64,000 bases of DNA from Rhodovulum steppense (GCF_004339675.1 NZ_SLVM01000011.1:43165-107164); one strand, 5' to 3'. Counted from the stretch's first letter, positions 11,799 to 21,981 are shown. Numbers and translations: made by a program. Notes: generated by a model not told the origin, from the letters alone.

Positions 11799-14700
11799 TC
11801 AAGCGGAACCCGCCTGGGCCAGCAGCGCCGCATTCCCGCCCGAGGCGGTGGTGTCGATGCACAGATGCCGTTCATGGCGGGCATGGGCGGTATCGGGCAG
11901 GCCGGTGATGAACGGGATCAGCGGGCCGCCCCGCCGCGCCAGCGCCTGCGCATAGGCCCGGCCGGTGGCGGTGTCGCCCCACCAGAGCACGGCCGAGAAC
12001 CCGGTGAGATGCTCCAGCAGATCGGCGGGCACCGCGCCCGGGACCGCGATTGCCGCACCGCCCAGCGCATGCACCGCGTCCACCTGCGCCTCGGCCGCCG
12101 CCCGGCCGGGGCCGAGGCAGAGCAGGGGCGGTCGGGGATGGGTGGACAGCCGGTTCGATTCGCCGGTGGGGCCGGGCAGGGCGGAGGTCTCGCTGCCCTG
12201 TGCGGGGGGTGCTTCGGCCAGGGCGCGGGACAGGGTGTCGGCGGTGACCGTGCCCTCTGGCACACCGGCGATCTTGGGCGCGGGGCGGGCAGTGAAGCGG
12301 GGCAGGTAGGACGGCCCGCCCGCCTTGGGGCCGGTGCCCGACAGCCCCTCGCCGCCGAAGGGCTGGCTGCCCACCACGGCGCCGATCTGGTTGCGGTTGA
12401 CATAGAGGTTGCCGACCGCCAGCCGCTCGGCTGCGTGCTGCACGCGGTCGTCGATGCGCGAATGCAGCCCGAAGGTCAGGCCGTAGCCGGTGGCGTTGAT
12501 CGCGTCGATCACCGCGTCCAGATCCTCGGCGCGGAAGGTCGCGACATGCAGGACGGGGCCGAAGATCTCGCGGTCGAGGGCGGCGATGCCGGGCACGCGG
12601 ATCAGCGTGGGCGACAGGAAATGGCCGGTTCCGGGCGCCGGGGCCTGCCACAGCACGCGGGTTTCGGCCCGGGCCCGGGCGATATGGGCGGAGAAGTCGC
12701 GAAGGGCGGCGGCCTCGATCAGCGGGCCGATATCGGTTGACAGATCCCAGGGATCGCCAAGGCGCAGCTCGGCCATGGCGCCGGTCAGCATGGTCAGGAA
12801 AGCGTCCGCGATGTCCTGTTGCACATAAAGGCAGCGCAGCGCCGAACAGCGCTGGCCCGCCGACTGGAAGGCCGAGGCGATCACGTCGCGCACCGCCTGT
12901 TCCGGCAGCGCGGTGGAATCCACCACCATCGCGTTCAGCCCGCCGGTTTCCGCGATCAGCGGCGTACCGGGGGCCATGTGGTCGGCCATGGCGCGGGCGA
13001 TGATCCGGGCGGTTTCGGTCGCGCCGGTAAAGGCCACGCCATTGACCCGCGCATCGGAGGTGAGCCGCGCGCCCACGGTTTCGCCATCGCCGGGCAGGAG
13101 TTGCAGGGCGTCGCGCGGCACGCCCGCCGCGTGCAGCAGGCGGACCGCGTAATGGGCGATCAGCGGGGTCTGTTCGGCGGGTTTGGCCAGCACCGCATTG
13201 CCCGTGGCGAGCGCCGCTGAAATCTGGCCGGTGAAGATCGCGAGCGGGAAGTTCCAGGGCGAGATGCAGGCGAAAAGCCCGCGGGGCGGCGCGTCCAGCG
13301 TTTCGGCCTGGGCGGCGTAGTAGCGCAGGAAATCCACCGCCTCGCGCAGTTCCCCGACCGCGTCGGGCAGACATTTGCCCGCCTCGCGCGCGAGCAGGGC
13401 GAAGATCGCGCCGAAATGGTCCTCGTAGAGATCGGCGGCGCGGCGCAGGATCGCGGCGCGTTCGGCGGGCGGCGCGGTCCACGGCCGGGCCGTGGCCAGC
13501 GCGGTTTCCACATCCGCCGCCGAGGCCGGGCGGACATGGCCCACGATATCGGCCGGATCGGCCGGGTTCAGGACAGGCGCGGCCGCGTCGGGCGCGGTTG
13601 ACCCGGCGATCAGGGGGGCGGCCTCGAACCGGGTGGCGCGGTGGGGCGCGCGCGCGGCCTCGATCATCGCCAGATCGGGGGCATGGGCCAGATCCCAGCC
13701 GCGGGAGTTGCGGCGTTCGGGGCCGAACAGCGCAGGCGCGCGGGCAATCGCGGGGTGTTCGGGGGCGTCCAGATACGCCTCGATTTCGGCCAGCGGGTCG
13801 GCGGCGACGGCCTCGGGCGGCACGCTTTCGTCCACGATCCGGTTGACGAAGGAACTGTTCGCGCCGTTCTCAAGCAGGCGGCGCACCAGATAGGCCAGCA
13901 GGTCGCGATGCGCGCCGACGGGGGCATAGATGCGGCAGCGCGCGCCGTCCTGCCGGGCCATCACCAGATCGTGCAGCGTCTCGCCCATGCCATGCAGGCG
14001 CTGGAACTCATAGGCGGACCGGTCCGCGCCCATGTCGAGGATCGCGGCGACGGTGTGGGCGTTATGCGTGGCGAATTGCGGATAGATCCGGTCGGTCATG
14101 CCCAGCAACCTGCGCGCATTGGCGAGGTAGCTCACATCGGTCGCGGCCTTGCGGGTGAAGACCGGGAAGCCGTCCACGCCCATCACCTGTGCGCGCTTGA
14201 TCTCTGTATCCCAATAGGCGCCCTTGACCAGCCGCACCATCAGGCGGCGGTCATGGCGACAGGCCAGCGCATGCAGCCAGTCGATCACCAGCCCCGCGCG
14301 CGGGCCATAGGCCTGCACCACCACGCCGAACCCGTCCCATCCGGCAAGGCGCGGATCGGCCAGAACGGCGGCGATCACGTCAAGCGAGAGGGCCAGCCGG
14401 TCGGCCTCCTCGGCATCGACATTCAGGCCGATCCCGGCCTCGCGCGCCATCAGCGCCAGATGCAGCAGGCGCGGGGCAAGCTCGGCCATGACCCGGTCGC
14501 GCTGGGCCACCTCGTAGCGGGGGTGCAACGCCGAGAGCTTGATCGAGATGCCGGGATTGGCGCGGATATCGGCGGATGTGGCGGCCGTGGCGATCCGGGC
14601 GATGGCCTGCGCATAGGCGTCCAGATAGCGCGTGGCGTCGGCCTCGGTGCGGGCGGCCTCGCCCAGCATGTCGTAGGAATAGGTGTAGCCCCGCGCCTCC

Positions 14701-15260
14701 ATCCCGGCGGCGCGGTCCATGGCGGAAGCGATGGTTTCGCCAAGGACGAACTGGCGGCCCATCTCGCGCATGGCGCGCGCGACGGCGGCGCGGATCACCG
14801 GCTCGCCCAGCCGCTTGAGCGCGCCTTTCAGCGTGGCGGCAAGCCCCGGCCCCGGTTCGTCCAGCACCCGGCCGGTCAGCATCAGCGCCCAGGTCGAGGC
14901 ATTGACCAACGGCGAGGCGGATTTGCCAAGATGGCGGCCCCAGTCCGACGGGGCGATCTTGTCCTCGATCAGCGCATCCATGGTGTCGGTGTCGGGCACG
15001 CGCAGCAGCGCCTCGGCCAGACACATCAGCGCCACGCCCTCGTCGGTGGAAAGGCCGTATTCGGCCAGGAAGACCTCCATCAACCCGGGGCGGTCCTGGG
15101 CGCGGATGCCGCGGACCAGATCGGCGGCGGCGGCGCAGATGCGCGCGCGGCCGGCGGCATCCAGCCCGGTTTCGGCCAGCAGGCGGGGCAGGATGTCGGC
15201 CTCGGGCGCATAGGTGGCGGCCTCGATCCGGGTGCGCAGGGCGGCGAACTGGTCTGTCAT
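11799..15260 (-). CDS. putA: bifunctional proline dehydrogenase / P5C dehydrogenase
   Basis: An 1153-residue enzyme that oxidises proline to glutamate in two steps. The N-terminal half is the FAD-dependent proline dehydrogenase barrel (for example the RLVKGAYWD segment); the C-terminal half is an aldehyde dehydrogenase with [10 protein letters not shown] (catalytic Cys) and LIAETGG (catalytic Glu), then a shortened C-terminal domain. It lacks the N-terminal ribbon-helix-helix that makes the enterobacterial enzyme its own repressor, fitting control by the divergent Lrp-type gene at 15,365. The two genes are 104 bp apart with a palindrome between. Confidence 0.96.
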   Translation of the reverse strand: MTDQFAALRTRIEAATYAPEADILPRLLAETGLDAAGRARICAAAADLVRGIRAQDRPGLMEVFLAEYGLSTDEGVALMCLAEALLRVPDTDTMDALIEDKIAPSDWGRHLGKSASPLVNASTWALMLTGRVLDEPGPGLAATLKGALKRLGEPVIRAAVARAMREMGRQFVLGETIASAMDRAAGMEARGYTYSYDMLGEAARTEADATRYLDAYAQAIARIATAATSADIRANPGISIKLSALHPRYEVAQRDRVMAELAPRLLHLALMAREAGIGLNVDAEEADRLALSLDVIAAVLADPRLAGWDGFGVVVQAYGPRAGLVIDWLHALACRHDRRLMVRLVKGAYWDTEIKRAQVMGVDGFPVFTRKAATDVSYLANARRLLGMTDRIYPQFATHNAHTVAAILDMGADRSAYEFQRLHGMGETLHDLVMARQDGARCRIYAPVGAHRDLLAYLVRRLLENGANSSFVNRIVDESVPPEAVAADPLAEIEAYLDAPEHPAIARAPALFGPERRNSRGWDLAHAPDLAMIEAARAPHRATRFEAAPLIAGSTAPDAAAPVLNPADPADIVGHVRPASAADVETALATARPWTAPPAERAAILRRAADLYEDHFGAIFALLAREAGKCLPDAVGELREAVDFLRYYAAQAETLDAPPRGLFACISPWNFPLAIFTGQISAALATGNAVLAKPAEQTPLIAHYAVRLLHAAGVPRDALQLLPGDGETVGARLTSDARVNGVAFTGATETARIIARAMADHMAPGTPLIAETGGLNAMVVDSTALPEQAVRDVIASAFQSAGQRCSALRCLYVQQDIADAFLTMLTGAMAELRLGDPWDLSTDIGPLIEAAALRDFSAHIARARAETRVLWQAPAPGTGHFLSPTLIRVPGIAALDREIFGPVLHVATFRAEDLDAVIDAINATGYGLTFGLHSRIDDRVQHAAERLAVGNLYVNRNQIGAVVGSQPFGGEGLSGTGPKAGGPSYLPRFTARPAPKIAGVPEGTVTADTLSRALAEAPPAQGSETSALPGPTGESNRLSTHPRPPLLCLGPGRAAAEAQVDAVHALGGAAIAVPGAVPADLLEHLTGFSAVLWWGDTATGRAYAQALARRGGPLIPFITGLPDTAHARHERHLCIDTTASGGNAALLAQAGSA

Positions 15261-15332
15261 GGCGTTTCCCCTGGGAATGGGGCAGTATAGCGCCGTCGGG
15301 ATGGCCTGTTCGTCCGGGTTTTCGGAATATGA

Positions 15333-15347
15333 TGGACGATCCGTCCA
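15333..15347. promoter_or_regulatory. palindrome in the putA-putR intergenic region
   Basis: TGGACGATCCGTCCA: perfect six-base arms around a three-base centre, 17 bases before the putR start and 72 bases before the putA start. Lrp/AsnC-type regulators bind such dyads, so it is a likely PutR operator, but binding is inference. If putR started at the upstream ATGs (15,329 or 15,332) the site would be coding, which favours the later start. Confidence 0.55.
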
Positions 15348-15364
15348 AAATCGGGGGGTATTTC

Positions 15365-15841
15365 ATGCCGAACGATCCTGTGCCGCTGGACCGCCATGAT
15401 CGCACGATTCTGGACATTCTGGCCGGGGAGGGGCGGATCGCCGTGGCCGAGCTGGCCCGCCGGATCGGGCTGTCCAAGACGCCAACGCTGGCGCGGCTGA
15501 AGCGGCTGGAGGAGGCCGGCGTGATTACCGGTTACCGGGCCATGCTGAACCCGATCCGGCTGGGGCTTGCGCATGTCGCCTTTGTCGAGGTGCGGTTGTC
15601 GGACACGCGCGAGGCGGCGCTGCGGGCCTTCAACGCGGCGGTGCGGGCGATCCCGGAAATCGAGGAATGTCACATGATCGCGGGCGGGTTCGACTATCTG
15701 CTGAAGGTGCGCACCGCCGACATGGCGCGCTATCGCGAGGTGATGGCCGTGCGGCTGTCGGGCCTGCCGCATGTCGCCAATACCTCGACCTATGTGGCGA
15801 TGGAGGCGGTGAAGGATGCGGGGCTTGCCCGGCCGGGGTGA
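15365..15841 (+). CDS. putR: Lrp/AsnC-family regulator, proline-responsive (PutR-type)
   Basis: A 158-residue Lrp/AsnC regulator: winged HTH (HDRTILDILAGEGRIAVAELARRIGLSKTPTLARLKRL, about residues 10-48) and a C-terminal RAM ligand-binding domain. Divergent from putA; in Rhodobacter and Agrobacterium the homologue activates putA in response to proline. The ATG at 15365 has GGGGGGT five bases before it. Two in-frame ATGs 33-36 bases upstream are possible but overlap the dyad. Confidence 0.93.
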   Translation: MPNDPVPLDRHDRTILDILAGEGRIAVAELARRIGLSKTPTLARLKRLEEAGVITGYRAMLNPIRLGLAHVAFVEVRLSDTREAALRAFNAAVRAIPEIEECHMIAGGFDYLLKVRTADMARYREVMAVRLSGLPHVANTSTYVAMEAVKDAGLARPG

Positions 15842-15907
15842 GGGTTTGCGCGGGGGCGCCCTGCGCGTGCTAGAGTTCGGCACAGGACAACCACCGGGGA
15901 GAGAGCC

Positions 15908-17122
15908 ATGCGATTCGTCCTGAGCCTGCTGACCTGCGTCGCGCTGCCCGTGGCGGCGCTGGCCGAGGAGATGCGCGCGATCACCGGCAGCCTGATCTAT
16001 CGCGAGCGGATCGCGCTGCCGCCCGATGCCGAGATTCTGCTGGAACTGCGCGACGGGGCCGGGGCGCTGGTCGAGACCGCGCAGCATCCGACTGACGGGG
16101 CGCAGGTGCCGCTGCCCTTTGCGCTGGACGGTCCCGCGGGCACGGACCTGACCCTGCGCGCGGCGCTGCGGCTTGGCGGCGAGATTCGCTGGCTCAGCGA
16201 TGCGGTGGAGATCGAGGCGGGCGAGGACGCTGTAGAGGCGGGCGCGCTGATGCTGACGGGTTTTCGCCCGATGGGCTTTGCCAGCACGATGAACTGCGGC
16301 GAACTGGTGGTGGAACTGGGCTTTGTCGGCGAGGGCGCGCGGCTGCGGATCGGCGGGCAATATGTCGATCTGGTGCAGGAAGTCACCGCCTCTGGCGCGA
16401 AATTCGTGGCCGAGGGCGATCCCGACACCTGGATCTGGACCAAGGGCGATGCTGCGACGCTGAGCCTGCATGGTTCCGAATTTCCCGAATGTCACGCGGC
16501 GCTGCCGGGGGCCAGCTATCGGGCGCGGGGCAACGAACCGGGCTGGACGCTGGAAATCGCGGGCGGGCAGATGCGCTATGCGGGCGATTACGGCGCGACC
16601 GAGATCGCGGCGCCGCTGCCCGAGCCCGAAATCGTGGACGGCGCGCGCCGCTATGCCGCCGAAGGGGCGGATCTGGTGCTGACCCTCACACAGGCGCTGT
16701 GCCGCGACACGATGACCGGCATGCCCTATCCCGCGACGGCCTTGGTTGAAACCGGCGGGCAAAGCCTGTCGGGCTGCGGCGGCGATCCGATGGACCTGTT
16801 GGCCGCGCATCCCTGGCGGGTCGAGGATATCGGGGGCGGCGGCATCGTCGATTCCTCGAATGTCGGCATTGCCTTTGGCCGCGACGGGCGCGTTTCGGGC
16901 AGCGGCAGTTGCAACCGGTTCATGGGCGGGGCCGAATTGTCCGGCGAGGGGCTGCGCATCGGCCCGGTCGCGGCGACGATGATGGCCTGTCCCGAGGCGC
17001 TGATGGAGCAGGAACAGCGCTTTTTCAGGCTGCTGGATCAGGTGGACCGGTTCGATTTCGCCGAGGATGGCGCGCTGCTGCTGATCGGGGGCGACACGGT
17101 GCTGGCGACCGCGCGGCGCTGA
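15908..17122 (+). CDS. secreted multidomain protein: YbaY, MliC, COG3650 and META domains
   Basis: A 404-residue exported protein with a signal peptide (residues 1-19, cut after ALA). Regions in order: YbaY-type segment (ITGSLIYRERIALPPDAEI, about 25-110), MliC-type lysozyme-inhibitor-like domain (about 120-205, ending FPECHAAL), a COG3650-like segment starting YRARGNEPGW (about 208-300), and a C-terminal META/HslJ-type domain (FGRDGRVSGSGSCNRFMG, about 310-395). These parts are usually separate envelope proteins. There is no lipobox Cys, so it should be soluble in the periplasm. Assignments are by motif; the MliC and META calls are the firmest. Confidence 0.8.
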   Translation: MRFVLSLLTCVALPVAALAEEMRAITGSLIYRERIALPPDAEILLELRDGAGALVETAQHPTDGAQVPLPFALDGPAGTDLTLRAALRLGGEIRWLSDAVEIEAGEDAVEAGALMLTGFRPMGFASTMNCGELVVELGFVGEGARLRIGGQYVDLVQEVTASGAKFVAEGDPDTWIWTKGDAATLSLHGSEFPECHAALPGASYRARGNEPGWTLEIAGGQMRYAGDYGATEIAAPLPEPEIVDGARRYAAEGADLVLTLTQALCRDTMTGMPYPATALVETGGQSLSGCGGDPMDLLAAHPWRVEDIGGGGIVDSSNVGIAFGRDGRVSGSGSCNRFMGGAELSGEGLRIGPVAATMMACPEALMEQEQRFFRLLDQVDRFDFAEDGALLLIGGDTVLATARR

Positions 17123-17187
17123 GGCTTTTCCCCCCACCAAGGCTTTCCCCGGGCGCGGCGGGCGGCTATGGTCCGCGCCAATGATGT

Positions 17188-17488
17188 GCGGACGTGGCGA
17201 AATCGGTAGACGCAGCAGACTTTGATTGGAGTGCCCGCGGGGAAACCCGCGGTGCAGAACCGCTCAAATTCGGGGAACGCTAACGGGCCAAGGCCCCATG
17301 CCAATCCCGAGCCAAGCCCCGCAAGGGGAAGGTGTAGAGACTGGACGGGCGGCGCCTAAAGCCCTTGCTGGCCATGGCGAAGGGACAGTCCAGACCACGA
17401 ACGCCAGATGGCGGCGGCGAAAGCCGAAGTGGTACGAAAATCTGCTTCTCGCACGAGAGTACGGGTTCGAGTCCCGTCGTCCGCACCA
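17188..17488 (+). tRNA. tRNA-Leu(UAA), interrupted by a group I intron
   Basis: 5' exon 17188-17222 and 3' exon 17437-17488. Acceptor arms GCGGACG (17188-17194) and CGTCCGC (17478-17484) pair perfectly, followed by A and an encoded CCA. The D arm has GCG...CGC, the anticodon stem is GCAGA/TCTGC, and the T arm is ACGGG TTCGAGT CCCGT. A 15-base variable arm with pairing CTC/GAG marks it as class II leucine. Joining the exons gives the loop CUUAAAA, anticodon UAA, with the intron after U34. The 3' end is 13 bases from the end of the convergent carA. Confidence 0.92.
17223..17436 (+). ncRNA. group I intron in tRNA-Leu(UAA)
   Basis: A 214-nt insertion in the anticodon loop with group I hallmarks. 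The 5' exon ends in U, and exon ACUU can pair with GAGU (17229-17232) to form P1 with the expected U-G pair at the splice site. The last intron base is G. The core segment AATTCGGGGAACGCTAA (about 17268-17284) resembles the conserved P/Q region, and GACTGGACGG (17339-17348) with CAGTCCAG (17386-17393) resembles R/S and can form P7. The insertion site after U34 is that of the cyanobacterial tRNA-Leu(UAA) introns (subgroup IC3). No reading frame of note inside, so no homing endonuclease. Confidence 0.88.
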
Positions 17489-17501
17489 CCCCCCAAAGGG
17501 G

Positions 17502-18656
17502 TCAGGCCCGCGCCGCCATCGCCGCGGCGAAGCGTTCGAACAGGTAATAGCTGTCCTGCGGGCCGGGGCTGGCCTCGGGGTGATATTGCACGCTGAACAC
17601 CGGCCGGTCGGCCATGCGGATGCCGCAATTCGAGCCGTCGAACAGCGAGACATGGGTCTCGACCACGCCTTGGGGCAGGGTCTGGCTGTCCACGGTGAAG
17701 CCATGGTTCATCGAGGTGATCTCGACCTTGCCGGTTTCCAGATCCTTCACCGGATGGTTCGCGCCGTGATGGCCGTGGTTCATCTTGATCGTCTTCGCGC
17801 CCAGCGCCAGCGCCAGCATCTGGTGGCCGAGGCAGATGCCGAAGAGCGGCACGTCCCGTTCCAGCACCTTGCGGATCATCGGCACGGCATAGTCGCCGGT
17901 CGCCGCCGGATCGCCCGGCCCGTTCGACAGGAACACGCCATCGGGGTTCAGCGCCAGCACGTCCTCGGCGGTGGCGGTGGCGGGCAGCACGGTGACCTCG
18001 CAGCCCGCCGAGGCGAGGCAGCGCAGGATGTTGCGTTTCGCGCCATAGTCGATCGCGACCACGCGATGCCCCGGCCCTTCGCGCCCTGCATAGCCTTCGG
18101 GCCAGGCCCAGCGCATCTCGTCCCAGCGATAGCTTTGCGCGCAGGTCACGTCCTTCGCGAGGTCGAGGCCCACCAGCCCCGACCAGCCGCGCGCCCTTGC
18201 CACCATCTTCTCGATGTCGAAGCGGCCTTCGGGGTCATGGGCCAGCGCCACATGCGGCGCGCCCTGCTGGCGGATCGCGCGGGTCAGCCGCCGCGTGTCG
18301 ATGCCGCCGATCCCGATCCGGCCGCGCCGGGCCAGCCAGTCCTTCAACGCGCCCGCCGCGCGCCAGTTCGAGGGCTCGGTCGGATCCCATTTGACCACCA
18401 TGCCCGCGGCGACCGGTTCGGCGGTCTCGTCATCCTCGGGATTGACGCCGACATTGCCGACATGGGGGAAGGTGAAGGTCACCACCTGCCCGGCATAGGA
18501 GGGGTCGGTCATGATCTCCTGGTAGCCGGTCATGGCGGTGTTGAAGCACAGCTCCGCCACCGTCTCGCCGGTCGCGCCGAAGCCTTGCCCGTAGAACACG
18601 GTGCCGTCGGCGAGCGTCAGGCAGGCGGTCGGGCGGGTTTGGGGGGCGGCGGACAT
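17502..18656 (-). CDS. carA: carbamoyl-phosphate synthase small subunit
   Basis: A 384-residue glutamine amidotransferase subunit that delivers ammonia to CarB for arginine and pyrimidine synthesis. The N-terminal CPSase domain begins LTLADGTVFYGQGFGA; the class I amidotransferase domain has the nucleophile in PLFGICLGHQM and the His/Glu pair in QYHPEASPGP. The ATG at 18656 follows AAGGAGAG. An in-frame extension of over 120 codons upstream overlaps the divergent yqeY and is not real. carB is not in the window. Confidence 0.97.
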   Translation of the reverse strand: MSAAPQTRPTACLTLADGTVFYGQGFGATGETVAELCFNTAMTGYQEIMTDPSYAGQVVTFTFPHVGNVGVNPEDDETAEPVAAGMVVKWDPTEPSNWRAAGALKDWLARRGRIGIGGIDTRRLTRAIRQQGAPHVALAHDPEGRFDIEKMVARARGWSGLVGLDLAKDVTCAQSYRWDEMRWAWPEGYAGREGPGHRVVAIDYGAKRNILRCLASAGCEVTVLPATATAEDVLALNPDGVFLSNGPGDPAATGDYAVPMIRKVLERDVPLFGICLGHQMLALALGAKTIKMNHGHHGANHPVKDLETGKVEITSMNHGFTVDSQTLPQGVVETHVSLFDGSNCGIRMADRPVFSVQYHPEASPGPQDSYYLFERFAAAMAARA

Positions 18657-18837
18657 CGGGCTCTCCTTGGGCAGAATCCGGCGGACACTAGGCCCCGGGG
18701 GGCAAAGAATCAAGGGTTGCGGCAAAATGTGAAGTTTCGTGATTTCAATGGGTTGAGCCTTTTGGCCGGGCTTGCCTCGCCCGGAGGGGGACACTATGTT
18801 GTCGCCCCTGACGCGCAACCGAGCCAGGGGATCCCCG

Positions 18838-19296
18838 ATGGACCTGAGAACCCGCATCTCGACCGCGCTGACGGCCGCGATGAAGTCCCGCGAAGCGGAG
18901 CGGCTGGGCACGCTGCGGCTGATCAATGCCGCGATCAAGGACAAGGACATCGCGCTGCGCGGCGAGGGCATCGAAGAGGGCATTGGCGAGGCCGAGGTTC
19001 TGGCGATCCTCGGCCGCATGATCAAGCAGCGCCAGGAAAGCGCGCGCGCCTATGAAGAGGGCGGGCGGCTCGATCTGGCCGAGGCCGAGCGTGCCGAGAT
19101 CGCCGTGGTCGAGGAATTCCTGCCGCGCCAGCTGAGCGAGGCCGAGGTGGCGCAGGCGGTCGATGACGCGATTGCCCGGACCGGCGCCGCCTCGATCCGC
19201 GACATGGGCCGGGTGATGGGCGTGCTCAAGGCCGAATATGCGGGGCGGATGGATTTCGGCGCGGTCGGCCCCGCGGTGCGCGAGCGCCTTGCCTGA
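18838..19296 (+). CDS. GatB/YqeY domain protein
   Basis: A 152-residue helical protein. The start MDLRTRISTALTAAMKSREAERLGTLR and the middle AVVEEFLPRQLSEAE are typical of the YqeY family, which shares a tRNA-binding-like domain with GatB and may support tRNA-dependent amidation. Function is not established. It is divergent from carA, an arrangement common in Rhodobacteraceae. Start at 18838 gives the normal family length. Confidence 0.9.
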   Translation: MDLRTRISTALTAAMKSREAERLGTLRLINAAIKDKDIALRGEGIEEGIGEAEVLAILGRMIKQRQESARAYEEGGRLDLAEAERAEIAVVEEFLPRQLSEAEVAQAVDDAIARTGAASIRDMGRVMGVLKAEYAGRMDFGAVGPAVRERLA

Positions 19297-19451
19297 CGGC
19301 GGGGCAGGGGGACGGGCTTGCATCCGCGCGGCGCGGCGCCATGTCCTCGCAGGAGATTGTTGGGAAAGACGGGCCAGAAGGTCGGGGGCGGGTTTCGCCC
19401 ATGCGCGCGCGGCGCTATGCTGAAGGCCGGAACCGAGACAGGATCAAGACG

Positions 19452-19787
19452 ATGCTTATGAAATTCCTCAAGAGCGTGCGACCCGAGGACTGGCCGGCGG
19501 TCATCCTGCGCGGCGCGGCGCTGGTGCTGATCGTGAGCCACCTGATCGCGTTCTTCTTCATCTACTCGCATTTCATCTTCATCCTGACCGCATTGGTGAT
19601 GGGCCTGCTGCTTGCGCGCGAGATGTATGAGGATCTTGCCCAGCGGTTCTTCCGGCTCAAGGCCCAGGCCTATGAGAAGGACCTGATGGAGCGGCAGGAC
19701 CAGACCCAGCCGCCCGGGCGCGACTCGCTGCTGATCGAGGGGCGGCCCTCGATGAAGGACATCACCGACCGGGTCACGCGCAACTGA
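19452..19787 (+). CDS. small membrane protein, unknown function
   Basis: A 111-residue protein with a short basic N-terminus, a pair of hydrophobic helices (about residues 17-35 and 38-53) and a charged cytosolic tail. I do not recognise a named family. Start at 19452 ([14 protein letters not shown]) is preceded by a weak AGGATC; an in-frame ATG six bases later is possible. Its last 14 bases overlap the end of the convergent lipB. Confidence 0.7.
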   Translation: MLMKFLKSVRPEDWPAVILRGAALVLIVSHLIAFFFIYSHFIFILTALVMGLLLAREMYEDLAQRFFRLKAQAYEKDLMERQDQTQPPGRDSLLIEGRPSMKDITDRVTRN

Positions 19788-20457
19788 CCCGCGCGGGCGG
19801 CGCTGCCGGGCCGAACGCCCGGTCGAAATTCCGCGCCAGCGCCACGTCCAGATCGGCCATCGTCACCGGCAGGCCCAGATCGACAAGGCTGGTGACGCCA
19901 TGTTCGCGGATGCCGCAGGGCACGATGCCGTCATAATGCGTGAGGTCGGGTTCGACATTGATCGAGAGCCCGTGAAAGCTGATCCAGCGGCGCAGGCGCA
20001 CCCCGATCGCGGCGATCTTGTCCTCGCGCGGGGCACCGGTGGGGCCGGGGGGCAGGTCGGGGCGGACGACCCAGACGCCGACGCGGCCCGCGCGGCGCTC
20101 GCCCGCGACGTTGAACTCGGCCAGCGTGGCGATCACCCATTCCTCCAGTTGCCAGACGAATCGGCGCACGTCGCGCCCGCGCGCGCCCACATCCAGCATC
20201 GCATAGACCACCCGCTGGCCCGGCCCGTGATAGGTGTATTGCCCGCCGCGCGGCGTGGGAAACACCGGAAACCGGCCCGGATCGGTCAGGTCGGACGGGT
20301 TGGCCGAGGTGCCTGCGGTGTAAAGCGGGGGATGCTCGACCAGCCAGATCGCCTCGCCCGCCCGGCCCGCCGCGATCGCCTCGGCGCGTTTCTCCATAGC
20401 GGCGCAGATCTCGGGATAGGTCGAAAATCCCTCGAAAACGGTCCATTCCGGCCGCAT
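19774..20457 (-). CDS. lipB: lipoyl(octanoyl) transferase
   Basis: A 227-residue enzyme that moves octanoate from acyl carrier protein to lipoyl domains of 2-oxoacid dehydrogenases and GcvH. Signatures: [46 protein letters not shown] with the catalytic Lys, and the catalytic Cys in [13 protein letters not shown]. The ATG at 20457 has AAGGAAGGA ten bases upstream; a TTG nine bases further up is less likely. lipA is not in the window. Confidence 0.95.
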   Translation of the reverse strand: MRPEWTVFEGFSTYPEICAAMEKRAEAIAAGRAGEAIWLVEHPPLYTAGTSANPSDLTDPGRFPVFPTPRGGQYTYHGPGQRVVYAMLDVGARGRDVRRFVWQLEEWVIATLAEFNVAGERRAGRVGVWVVRPDLPPGPTGAPREDKIAAIGVRLRRWISFHGLSINVEPDLTHYDGIVPCGIREHGVTSLVDLGLPVTMADLDVALARNFDRAFGPAAPPARVSCA

Positions 20458-20572
20458 GGTCGTCAATTCCTTCCTTGACAGCTTTCACCGGTCGCCGCGA
20501 CACTTTGCAAATCCGGGTGTAGCCGGGCGCGCGTGTGTGACAGCGCCGAAAGTGCTTTTCGGGAGAGATGGC

Positions 20573-21973
20573 ATGATGAAGAAGAAATTTGCAATGGCCT
20601 GCCTTGCGGCCAGCGTCGCAGCCACACCGGCCACCCAGGTCGCGGCCGGCGGAAGCGATATCGCGGGCGGAATCATCGGCGGGATCATCGGTGGCGTGAT
20701 CGTCAACGAGGCGAACAAGAACCGCCAGCGCCCGCAACAGCAGGTGCGCCGGACCGCGCCCAATCCGGGCGTCTCGGCGGCAACGCGCGCGCAGAACCGC
20801 GAGGTGCAGACCTCGCTGAACTATTTCGGCTTTCCCGCGGGCACACCGGACGGCGTGCTGGGGCGCAATTCGCGCAACGCGATCTCGCAATACCAGGCGT
20901 TCATGGGCTACGCGCCCACCGGCACCCTCAACCTCTATGAGCGCGATTTCCTCGTGACCTCCTATCACCGCGCGATTGCGGGCGGGCCTGCCACGACGCA
21001 GATGGTGGCGGCCAATCCGCTGGGCACGCGCGGGCTGTTGCAGACCTACCAGCAGCAGCTTGTGGGCGGCGGCATGGCCGCGCCGATGATGCCCGCCGCC
21101 CCGGTGCAGCCGGGCACCACCGTCGTCATCAACCCGCAACAGCCGGTGCCGCAACCGCCCGTGACCACCACGGTCGTCGTGCCCGCCGCGCCGCCTGCGC
21201 CTGCGGCGGCGGTTGCCGCCACGGCTGCGGCAGGCGCTGTTGCCGCGACTCCTGCGCTGCCCAATTTCCTGAGCCAGGGCAGCGGCCAGTCGCTGGCGTC
21301 GCAGTGCAACAAGGTCAGCCTTGTGACCAACAGCAATGGCGGCTTCACCACGGCGGCCAGCATGACTGATGCGGGTTTCGTGCTGGAGGAACAGTTCTGC
21401 CTTGCGCGGACCTATGCCATCGCCGAGGGCGAGGAACTGGCGGCCCGCATCCCCGGGGTCACGCCCGACCAGATCGCCGAGCAATGCGCGGGGTTCGGCC
21501 CGGCGCTCAAGGATCAGGTCGCGGCGCTGTCGTTCAAGCCCAGGGATCAGGTGCTCGAGGACGTGCGCGGCTTCGTGATGGGCTCGGGCATGCCGCCCGC
21601 CCAGCTTGCGGGCACCGCGCGGGTCTGCCTGTCGGTCGGCTACCGGACCGACAACATGGATGTGGCGATCGGTTCGGGCCTGCTGCTGGCCGCGCTGGGC
21701 GAGGATGTCTATGCCGAACTGATGGGCCATCACCTTGCGCAGGGATTCGGTGCCGCACGGCGGGTCGATCTGGCGCTGGACTGGTACGACACCGCGCTGG
21801 GCGCGGCGGATCGCGGCGTGGTTCCGGTCTTTGCCCCGGCCCAGCCCGAACGCGCCGACCTGATCCGCAAGGCCGCCTACCGGCTGGGCGGGCGGGACGA
21901 CGGCGCGTCCCTGTCCACGGGGGAATCGCGGCCGCAGCCCGCGGCGCTGCCGACCTTTGCGATCGACAACTGA
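20573..21973 (+). CDS. secreted peptidoglycan-binding domain protein
   Basis: A 466-residue exported protein. Signal peptide residues 1-23 (MMKKKFAMACLAASVAATPA), then a Gly/Ile-rich hydrophobic patch (IAGGIIGGIIGGVI, about 29-44) that could insert in membrane or act as a glycine-zipper, then a PG_binding_1-type repeat (VQTSLNYFGFPAGTPDGVLG, about 75-120). A low-complexity Pro/Val/Ala stretch (about 170-225) links to a Cys-containing C-terminal region I do not recognise. The start at 20573 puts the signal peptide at the N-terminus. Divergent from lipB. Confidence 0.82.
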   Translation: MMKKKFAMACLAASVAATPATQVAAGGSDIAGGIIGGIIGGVIVNEANKNRQRPQQQVRRTAPNPGVSAATRAQNREVQTSLNYFGFPAGTPDGVLGRNSRNAISQYQAFMGYAPTGTLNLYERDFLVTSYHRAIAGGPATTQMVAANPLGTRGLLQTYQQQLVGGGMAAPMMPAAPVQPGTTVVINPQQPVPQPPVTTTVVVPAAPPAPAAAVAATAAAGAVAATPALPNFLSQGSGQSLASQCNKVSLVTNSNGGFTTAASMTDAGFVLEEQFCLARTYAIAEGEELAARIPGVTPDQIAEQCAGFGPALKDQVAALSFKPRDQVLEDVRGFVMGSGMPPAQLAGTARVCLSVGYRTDNMDVAIGSGLLLAALGEDVYAELMGHHLAQGFGAARRVDLALDWYDTALGAADRGVVPVFAPAQPERADLIRKAAYRLGGRDDGASLSTGESRPQPAALPTFAIDN

Positions 21974-21981
21974 CAGCCCGT

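Noticed and set aside
13641..15290. 549-aa frame opposite putA
   Set aside because: Same type of shadow; the putA frame has all family motifs.
17223..17436. Intron read as a broken tRNA gene
   Set aside because: The two exons form a complete tRNA and the insertion has group I features, so it is not a pseudogene.
18657..19025. N-terminal extension of carA
   Set aside because: Overlaps yqeY antisense; the ATG at 18656 has a good ribosome site.
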